NCBI GenBank assembly: GCA_016926135.1 | Contig: JAFGPH010000676.1 | Coordinates: 1 to 5,987, forward strand | Reading direction: 5' to 3' | Source of the DNA: Deltaproteobacteria bacterium | Lineage (GTDB): Bacteria > Desulfobacterota > DSM-4660 > Desulfatiglandales > HGW-15 | DNA: 5,987 bases | Part shown: positions 1-4,658 of the stretch, one piece after another | Layout of the letters: every line of letters starts with the position of its first letter | Position numbering within the stretch: position 1 is the stretch's first letter | Translations under genes and position numbers: made by a program | The notes under the pieces: generated by a model | The model's input: the letters and a program-made list of their open reading frames with translations, nothing else | Told to the model about the DNA's origin: nothing | The model's database searches: none

Positions 1-1
1 G

Positions 2-1006
2 CGTCGTCTGTTCCAGAGCGTGGATCAGTTCCATGCGGATGAGCTGCCTACCAAGGCCGGCATCGACAAGCTGGACAAGCTGCGCTTTAGGGACTTCCTG
101 CGGGATGTGTACAAACAGCCCTGGCCGGACTCATCGGTAGAGTTGCTTACGCTCCTTCAAAACATGAATCTGGCTACGGATGACGGCGTATTGAACCTCG
201 CCGGGGTGTTGCTTTTCGCCGAGCGTCCTGAATGGGTCAAACCACAGTTTATCGTCAAGGCCATCCGCTATCCCGGCAATGCCATTCATGTGAGCGAGTA
301 CCTCGATACCGAGGACTTCAGCGGGCCGCTTCCCGAGATTTTCGCCGGCGCCATGGCCTTCGTCGTCCGTAACCTGCGCAAGGTGCAGGCTGGGCAGGGT
401 GTCAATGCTCCGGGTGTGCCGGAGATCCCGCCGGTGGTCTTCGAGGAATTGCTCGTCAATGCCCTGGTGCACCGCGATTACCTGGTCAGCGCGCCGATCC
501 GTCTTTTCATCTTCGATAACCGAATCGAGATCGTCAGCCCCGGCCACCTGCCAAACAACCTGACCGTGCCCAAAATCCGGGCAGGCAATTCCAACATTCG
601 CAACCCGATTCTGGTGTCCTACATCGCCAAGGGGCTCTTGCCGTACCGGGGCTTGGGCTCCGGTATCAAACGGGCACTGGAGGACTGGCCGGAGATTGAT
701 TTCACCGATGACCGTGATGGGTGCCTGTTCACCGCCACCGTTCACCGAAAACCGGGGGTAAGTTCAGCGGAACCGGAGGCAGGTTCACCGAAAAGTTCGG
801 GGAAAAGTTCGGGGAAAAGTTCGGGGAAAACCGGCACTCGTATTTTGGAAATGCTTCAAAAGACGCCTGGCATGACAATCCCCGATTTGGCTGAAGCTCT
901 GACAATCTCCACACGGGCTGTGGAGAAGCAGATCATGAGATTGCGGAATGAGGGACGATTGCGCCGTATCGGCCCGGCCAAGGGCGGCCATTGGGAGGTT
1001 CCATGA
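2..1006 (+). CDS. AlbA_2/RecG-like ATP-binding transcriptional regulator, 5' end outside window
   Basis: The reading frame is open to the left edge (codons from position 2 read RRLFQSVDQF), so the GTG at 20 is probably internal and the N-terminal AlbA_2 DNA-binding domain is mostly outside the window. About 334 residues are visible. Motifs in order: a conserved segment around NLAGVLLFAERPEW (about 194-236); a GHKL/HATPase_c_4-like ATP-binding region with an N-box-like EELLVNALVHRDY (about 443-481), a G1-like IEIVSPGHLP (about 524-553) and a glycine-rich GLGSGIKRA (about 650-676); a Ser/Gly/Lys repeat linker (791-830); and a C-terminal winged helix (TIPDLAEALTISTRAVEKQI, about 880-940). Family members are usually annotated as ATP-binding proteins or putative transcriptional regulators and often sit inside type I restriction-modification loci. 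The downstream gene fits such a setting. Family assignment is firm; the biochemical role is not known from the sequence. Confidence 0.85.
   Translation, partial: RRLFQSVDQFHADELPTKAGIDKLDKLRFRDFLRDVYKQPWPDSSVELLTLLQNMNLATDDGVLNLAGVLLFAERPEWVKPQFIVKAIRYPGNAIHVSEYLDTEDFSGPLPEIFAGAMAFVVRNLRKVQAGQGVNAPGVPEIPPVVFEELLVNALVHRDYLVSAPIRLFIFDNRIEIVSPGHLPNNLTVPKIRAGNSNIRNPILVSYIAKGLLPYRGLGSGIKRALEDWPEIDFTDDRDGCLFTATVHRKPGVSSAEPEAGSPKSSGKSSGKSSGKTGTRILEMLQKTPGMTIPDLAEALTISTRAVEKQIMRLRNEGRLRRIGPAKGGHWEVP
791..830 (+). repeat. In-frame 12-bp tandem repeat encoding SSGK linker
   Basis: Three perfect copies of the 12-mer AAAAGTTCGGGG (791-802, 803-814, 815-826) are followed by a partial fourth, AAAA. They encode K-SSGK-SSGK-SSGK between the ATP-binding region and the winged helix. 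Related degenerate copies (GTTCACCGAAAA) lie at 740-751 and 783-794. Because the unit is a multiple of three, copy-number change would lengthen or shorten the linker without a frameshift. Confidence 0.95.
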
Positions 1007-1332
1007 CCTACAATGAAGCCGAAACCATCAAGGCTCAGGTGGTTAGTCTCAAGGAGCAGCTAAAGGCGCGAAAAAAAGCGAGTGCAGCAAAATCAGTCAT
1101 CGATCAACTGGAACAGAAGATCAAGATCCAGGAAAAGATGGCCCGCGAGGCCCTGGCCAAGGCCGGTGACATAGACGCCGCCGTGTTTGACCTGAAGGCT
1201 GTGAACCCGAATACCGGTGCAAGACCGGATTCCCGAACCCCGGCGGAAATCATCGAAAATATCGAAGAGCAAGGAAGGATTGTGACAGCCGCCCTTAACA
1301 AATTGAAAACCCTGCTGGCGGAACCGTATTGA
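1003..1332 (+). CDS. Small coiled-coil protein resembling the HsdM C-terminal tail
   Basis: The product has 109 residues from the ATG at 1003. An in-frame TTG at 991 would add four residues. I chose 1003 because GGGAGG (993-998) lies four bases upstream and the ATG overlaps the preceding stop as ATGA, indicating translational coupling. Residues about 5-60 are charged and heptad-like, rich in Lys, Glu, Ala and Leu, with no membrane segment or signal peptide, so a long coiled coil is likely. The following segment, with VFDLKAVNPN and then SRTPAEIIENIEEQGR, resembles from memory the extreme C-terminus of type I restriction-modification methyltransferase (HsdM) subunits, which carries a D-[IL]-K-A-V-N-P-N motif and an R-T-P-x-E helix. 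No methyltransferase motifs are present, so it cannot methylate DNA by itself. It may be a detached HsdM tail or an independent partner of the upstream regulator. The HsdM resemblance is moderately sure. Confidence 0.7.
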   Translation: MTYNEAETIKAQVVSLKEQLKARKKASAAKSVIDQLEQKIKIQEKMAREALAKAGDIDAAVFDLKAVNPNTGARPDSRTPAEIIENIEEQGRIVTAALNKLKTLLAEPY

Positions 1333-1503
1333 GGTCTTGGTCTATGGGGGATGGGAGACATCGATTCATCCTCTTCATGTTGTATTTCTTAGGCAAGTGA
1401 GAGTCCTCCTGAAAAACCGGAAGAAGGTTCTAGACCCGACCTGTTTACATTTCAAACCTGCGACATCCTGCTATTTCCGAAATCGTTGGTGCCCACAGAA
1501 TGT

Positions 1504-1614
1504 TTGGATAGGAATCGCAGATCACAGCCCCACCGAAACCTTGGATATGAGAGTATGATCTCAGGACCAAGCAGACCTTGGATATGAAGAGTCTAGTCCG
1601 ATTTCTGGTACAGA
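1504..1614 (+). repeat. Three imperfect units with exact 37-bp period
   Basis: TTGGATA occurs at 1504, 1541 and 1578, exactly 37 bp apart each time. Copies two and three share the perfect 13-mer ACCTTGGATATGA (1538-1550 and 1575-1587). Units one and two agree at about 23 of 37 aligned positions, including GATC, CAG and ACC further along the unit. Unit three is degenerate after its first ten bases. Part of the similarity (CCCAC-GAA) continues just left of unit one. Confidence 0.75.
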
Positions 1615-1655
1615 ACCGTAGGCAACACTGACATTTTGCCTGCATATTTGTACCA
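1606..1655. promoter_or_regulatory. 50-bp nested inverted repeat, candidate AbiEi operator
   Basis: Two inverted repeats share one axis at 1630/1631. The outer pair is TGGTACA (1606-1612) with TGTACCA (1649-1655), a perfect 7-bp match. The inner pair is GTAGGCAA (1618-1625) with TTGCCTGC (1636-1643), eight pairs including one G-T. Both gaps between outer and inner arms are 5 bp and the centre is 10 bp. It ends 10 bp before the antitoxin start codon. AbiEi antitoxins are known to repress their own promoters by binding inverted repeats, so an operator is the natural reading. The structure is seen; the operator role is inferred. Confidence 0.6.
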
Positions 1656-1656
1656 T
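1628..1656 (+). promoter_or_regulatory. Possible sigma70-type promoter for abiEi
   Basis: CTGACA (1628-1633, five of six to the -35 consensus) is followed after 17 bp by TACCAT (1651-1656, four of six to the -10 consensus). Transcription would start at about 1662-1665, at or next to the abiEi ATG. This would explain why no Shine-Dalgarno sequence precedes that gene. The -10 match is weak, so this is tentative. Both elements lie within or overlap the palindrome. Confidence 0.3.
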
Positions 1657-1664
1657 CATGCACC

Positions 1665-2270
1665 ATGAAATTTGCCGATAAAGAAGCGATAGAATTTTTC
1701 AAGAAGAGAGGTGGCCTTGTCCGAACCTCCGAGGCCCTTGCCCACGGCATCCATCGAAGGACGCTCTATGGTCTTCGTGATGAGGGGGTTCTATCAGGAG
1801 TGTCCCGCAACCTTTTTCAACTTGCAGAAATGGAAGTGCCTGCTGAGGTCGGCCTTGCCGAAGTTGCCAAGAGGGTGCCGAACGGCTTTATATGCCTGGT
1901 GTCTTCACTCGCCTTTCATGAACTTACCACGCAGACCCCTCATTACGTCTGGCTGGCCGTAGAGCGAAAGGCAAGGAAGCCCAAGGTCGAATATCCGCCG
2001 GTGCGTGTTTTTCACTTCAGCGGTGAGGCTTTCAGCAGCGGTATTGTGAAGCACCGTATCGCACATCAGACAGTTCAAATCTATGATGCCCCCAAAACCA
2101 TCATTGACTGTTTTCGATGGCGCAAGGCCGTAGGGCTGGATGTTACCCTGGAAGCCACAAAGGCATACCTGAAGCGGTCTGGTTCGAGCCCTGCTCTTCT
2201 GATGAAATATGCAAAGATCTGTGGGGTTGAGAAGCTCGTTACACCCTACCTGGAGGCCATGACCGCATGA
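1665..2270 (+). CDS. abiEi: AbiEi-family antitoxin of a type IV toxin-antitoxin system
   Basis: This 201-residue protein has the full-length look of AbiEi antitoxins. The N-terminal winged helix covers about residues 1-55 (FFKKRGGLVRTSEALAHGIH, then a basic RRTLYGLRDEG recognition-helix region and the wing around GVSRNLFQLA). The C-terminal AbiEi domain has the typical CLVSSLAFHELTTQTPHYVW (78-96), the PPVRVFHFSGEAF strand (111-123) and YDAPKTIIDCFRWRKAVGLDV (140-160). In the family, the N-domain binds the promoter to autorepress and the C-domain counters the AbiEii nucleotidyltransferase toxin; the pair acts in phage abortive infection and plasmid stabilisation. The frame is intact. No Shine-Dalgarno precedes the ATG, and the only nearby upstream ATG (1658) is out of frame. 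The stop overlaps the abiEii start as ATGA, the standard family layout, but that toxin gene is broken. Confidence 0.88.
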   Translation: MKFADKEAIEFFKKRGGLVRTSEALAHGIHRRTLYGLRDEGVLSGVSRNLFQLAEMEVPAEVGLAEVAKRVPNGFICLVSSLAFHELTTQTPHYVWLAVERKARKPKVEYPPVRVFHFSGEAFSSGIVKHRIAHQTVQIYDAPKTIIDCFRWRKAVGLDVTLEATKAYLKRSGSSPALLMKYAKICGVEKLVTPYLEAMTA

Positions 2271-2392
2271 CCGAAGGCGGGATCAAAGACATGGCCGCCT
2301 CCGTCAGAGCCCGACTCCTGAACCTGGCTCGTCGGGCAGGGAAGCCTTATCCTCAAGAAGCGAAGTCCGGGCCTGCTGAAAAGGTTGGATGA
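2267..2392 (+). pseudogene. 5' remnant of abiEii nucleotidyltransferase toxin
   Basis: An ATG overlapping the abiEi stop opens a 41-codon frame ending at TGA 2390-2392. Its start reads MTEGGIKDMAASVRARLLNL and continues ARRAGKPY, matching the conserved N-terminus of AbiEii toxins (MAASVRARLLNLA...). AbiEii proteins are normally around 300 residues and carry a nucleotidyltransferase core with a G-S and D-x-D motif downstream. None of that is present. Similarity appears to end between about 2350 and 2375, where the sequence passes into a VapC-like fragment. The toxin is therefore expected to be inactive. Position, overlap and motif agree, so the identification is fairly sure although the piece is short. 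Confidence 0.72.
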
Positions 2393-2542
2393 GATTCCAA
2401 TCTTGAGGGAAAGGGCATGCCTATCGGGATTATGGATCTTCTCATCGCCGCCCATGCTCTGAGTTGCAGGAGCGTTCCTGTCACGCATAATACCCGGGAC
2501 TTCGCACGGGTGCCCAAGCTGAAGTATGAGGACTGGGCCTAG
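2372..2542 (+). pseudogene. 3' remnant of a VapC-type PIN-domain ribonuclease toxin
   Basis: From the ATG at 2417 the frame encodes 41 residues ending in TAG (2540-2542). MPIGIMDLLIAAHAL followed by VTHNTRDFARVPKLKYEDW is the hallmark C-terminus of VapC PIN-domain toxins, whose usual form is PIG..D.LIAAHAL..., then T.NTR.F.RVPGL..E.W. The Asp of IMDLLIA and the N-x-x-D of HNTRDF correspond to late acidic active-site positions. The N-terminal half with the first catalytic Asp and the middle Glu is absent, so it cannot be a working nuclease. Weak similarity continues upstream to about 2372 (PAEKVG, a TGA stop, then DSNLEGKG). It is in frame with the abiEii remnant, separated only by that TGA, and local indels near 2390-2400 could explain the imperfect match there. 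Confidence 0.7.
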
Positions 2543-2561
2543 CTAAACGACGCCCATTTTC

Positions 2562-4586
2562 TCACTTTTTGAATTCCGGCCTTCTCTTTTCCAGAAACGC
2601 GGAGATCCCCTCTTTGGCGGCCTCGGTGCAGGCGATCTCCGCGGAACCGTTGTACCCGATCTCCAGGGCCTCGGCAAAGGTCGCAGCGGCCGCGCCGGCC
2701 TGGATGGTTTTCCAGGTGATGGTGACTGCCTCCTTGCTGAGGACCTGCTTGCCGGCCATGGGTGTCTCGGGAACGGCGAACTCGGGGATGTCCACCTTGC
2801 CGTCCGGGATCCTCCGGATCTTCCCCGCCAGGTTCTTCACCTCTTCTATGGCCGCATGGATCAACCCCGGGTAATCATCGGCCAGTTTCGAGACCATCCC
2901 CATGTCCAGGGCCTCCTGGGCGTTGATGGGCCTTGCCAGGCAGATCATCTCATTGAAAAGGGCCGCGCCCTGGGGCCATCTGCGGTAGGGGACGATGCAG
3001 CCTCCGATGCCGGGCAGGATGCCCAGGGTGATCTCGGGAAACTGGAAGAAGGCGTTCTTCAAGGCCACCATGCCGTGGCACCGGAGGGCGACCTCGAAAC
3101 CACCCCCCAGGGCCATGCCGTTGATGGCCGCTACGATGGGTTTCTCCATCCGGTCCATGAAGAGCTGCACCTGTGCACAGTCCTTCGCGTACCGGGCCGC
3201 GGCATCGAAATTGCCGAGGGTCTGGGGGAATTTTCCGATGTCCGCACCCGCCGAAAAGGCCCTTCCTCCGTATCCCGTGATCACAAAGCTCTTCACCGCC
3301 GGATCGCCCCCATAGGCCTGGAGCACCGAGAGTATCTCGTTGTTGATCTCGTCACTGATGGCATTCATGGCCTCGGGCCTACGGAGGGTGATGACCTTCA
3401 CTCCGTCCACGTCGTCCACCAGGAGAAAGCGCGTGAAATCCTGGTAGGAGGCAAAAGACGCCTTGGGTTGCGGAAAACCCGGACGTTCCTCCGAGAACCT
3501 CTTCATAATCCGCATCACCTTGGGCTCGCCCAAGTCCCTCATGATGTCCAGAGGTCCCTTCTTGAACCCGAGGGCGATCTGACAGCCGTAGTTGAGGTCT
3601 CCCTTCGTGCCGATCCCGCGGTCGATAATGTCAAAGGACTGGGAAAAGAGGATACCCAGCAACCGGTCCCGGATCACGTTCTGCAGGTCCTCGGGGACCG
3701 CCACCTTGGCCCCGGGGCGGTGGGTGAGCCACCGGTCCACAGAGGGAAAAATCGGAGCGGGCTTGTAGTGGGCGCCCTCCTCCATCTGAAGGGTGTTGGT
3801 TTCCGTGATGATGAGGTTCCCGTTGGCCATGTTCAGGACAAAGAAGGGTCCCCCGCCCACGAACTCCTCAGCGACCTTGTCGATCTGACTCGCTGTGGCC
3901 TGGCTCAGCAGATAGGCCGCATCGTTGCACCAGTTGTCGAAGATCCGGTCCAGCATGAAACACATCACGTTGTCCGTGATGATGGGCACCTTGCCTGTCT
4001 GGGCAAAGAACCAGAAGAGGTAGTCCACCGCGTCCTGAGCGGCCTTCTCCCAGCGGATCACCTCCACGGGGAGGGACCTCCACGCCGGCGCGAAGAAGTG
4101 GGTGATGGTGGCCCTTCCGGGTTTCTTCATCTTTGTGAAAATCCTGTCCGCGGGAATGGAACTGGTATTCGACGTGATAATGGCGTCCTCCCGGACGATG
4201 CCCTCCACCGTTTCAAAGATCTTCTGTTTGAGGGGGATACTCTCGGTGGCGGCCTCGATCACCAAGTCGCAGTCCTTGATTTCCCGGTAATCCATAGTGT
4301 AGACGATGTTCTGGAGGATTTCCTTTGCCTTTTCCTCCTTCATCTTCCGCTTCTCCACTGCCTTCTGGGCGTAACCTTGAAACCTCTTCTCCGCGTTCTG
4401 GAGCGGCGCCTCCACCACATCCACGAGGTAGAGCTTGATCTTGGGAAGGGCGGTCTTGATATAGTAGCCGATATCCGGGCCGATCGTCCCTGCACCGATG
4501 AGGGCCACTTCCCTGGGAAGGGGCCGGGACGGTTTGTTGCAGAGCGGGTTCTGGCCTGAGGGGTACAGTTTTTTTTCCTGGTCCAT
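2562..4586 (-). CDS. Fused 3-hydroxyacyl-CoA dehydrogenase/enoyl-CoA hydratase
   Basis: This 674-residue bifunctional beta-oxidation-type protein should hydrate enoyl-CoA and oxidise the 3-hydroxyacyl-CoA with NAD, probably in the cytosol. The dehydrogenase half has GAGTIG (31-36) and D56 for NAD binding, VIEA (109-112), SNTSS (139-143), the H163/E175 dyad in HFFAPAWRSLPVEVI, and two C-terminal helical domains up to about 375. The hydratase half (about 388-674) has an oxyanion-hole region FSAGADI (444-450) and both catalytic glutamates, E498 (ALGGGFEVAL) and E518 (FPEITLGILPG), 20 residues apart as in rat crotonase. Domain order is the reverse of FadB/FadJ and matches the archaeal and deltaproteobacterial fusions. 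The position of the catalytic Asn (N208 in human HADH) is D213. I start at 4586 because AAGGAG (4595-4600) lies eight bases upstream. An ATG at 4616 would add ten residues, with its GGGAG abutting the codon. It follows the hyuB-like gene by 72 bp and is probably co-transcribed. Confidence 0.9.
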   Translation of the reverse strand: MDQEKKLYPSGQNPLCNKPSRPLPREVALIGAGTIGPDIGYYIKTALPKIKLYLVDVVEAPLQNAEKRFQGYAQKAVEKRKMKEEKAKEILQNIVYTMDYREIKDCDLVIEAATESIPLKQKIFETVEGIVREDAIITSNTSSIPADRIFTKMKKPGRATITHFFAPAWRSLPVEVIRWEKAAQDAVDYLFWFFAQTGKVPIITDNVMCFMLDRIFDNWCNDAAYLLSQATASQIDKVAEEFVGGGPFFVLNMANGNLIITETNTLQMEEGAHYKPAPIFPSVDRWLTHRPGAKVAVPEDLQNVIRDRLLGILFSQSFDIIDRGIGTKGDLNYGCQIALGFKKGPLDIMRDLGEPKVMRIMKRFSEERPGFPQPKASFASYQDFTRFLLVDDVDGVKVITLRRPEAMNAISDEINNEILSVLQAYGGDPAVKSFVITGYGGRAFSAGADIGKFPQTLGNFDAAARYAKDCAQVQLFMDRMEKPIVAAINGMALGGGFEVALRCHGMVALKNAFFQFPEITLGILPGIGGCIVPYRRWPQGAALFNEMICLARPINAQEALDMGMVSKLADDYPGLIHAAIEEVKNLAGKIRRIPDGKVDIPEFAVPETPMAGKQVLSKEAVTITWKTIQAGAAAATFAEALEIGYNGSAEIACTEAAKEGISAFLEKRRPEFKK

Positions 4587-4594
4587 GTTTTCAT

Positions 4595-4600
4595 CTCCTT
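4595..4600 (-). promoter_or_regulatory. Shine-Dalgarno AAGGAG selecting the 4586 start
   Basis: On the minus strand AAGGAG is followed by eight bases and then ATGGACCAGG. The alternative in-frame ATG at 4616 has a GGGAG directly touching it, a spacing not used by ribosomes. The out-of-frame ATG at 4594 also abuts this element. The start at 4586 is therefore preferred. Confidence 0.7.
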
Positions 4601-4658
4601 GTGGTCTTGTATTCATCTCCCAGCAGAGTGCGCTCAGTGCCCTGGGTCTTGACGTGAA

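Larger units (their letters stand above)
1333..1664. other. 332-bp non-coding gap holding repeats and a large palindrome
   Basis: No credible gene is seen here. The only sizeable plus-strand frame (1337-1558, TTG start) has no ribosome binding site and its translation has no recognisable family features. The first 170 bases show nothing I can interpret, including no clear rho-independent terminator after the stop at 1332. The last 160 bases hold the 37-bp-period repeats and the palindrome listed separately. Base composition is visibly more AT-rich than in the flanking metabolic genes. Confidence 0.7.

Noticed and set aside
131..745. A 204-codon minus-strand frame opposite the AlbA_2-type regulator.
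   Set aside because: The plus-strand frame carries the conserved ATP-binding and winged-helix motifs; the antisense translation shows none.
1337..1558. A 73-codon plus-strand frame from a TTG in the gap before abiEi.
   Set aside because: It has no Shine-Dalgarno and no recognisable motif, and it runs through the 37-bp repeats. It is not supportable as a gene.
1504..1614. The regular repeats as a small CRISPR array.
   Set aside because: The whole period is only 37 bp, too short for repeat plus spacer. The conserved part is about 10-13 bp, and no cas gene is in the window.
2417..2542. The 41-codon VapC-like frame as a complete small gene.
   Set aside because: It starts in the middle of a conserved PIN motif, has no convincing ribosome binding site at the right spacing, and lacks the N-terminal catalytic Asp. 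It is better read as a remnant.
2543..2561. A bidirectional terminator between the convergent VapC remnant and the fusion gene.
   Set aside because: The short spacer has T-rich runs but I could not find a stem of useful length, so no terminator is claimed.
2856..4559. A 567-codon open frame on the plus strand opposite the dehydrogenase/hydratase fusion.
   Set aside because: It is the antisense shadow of a GC-rich gene with clear family motifs on the minus strand. Its translation is rich in His, Gly, Leu and Asp with no recognisable domain, and I saw no ribosome binding site.
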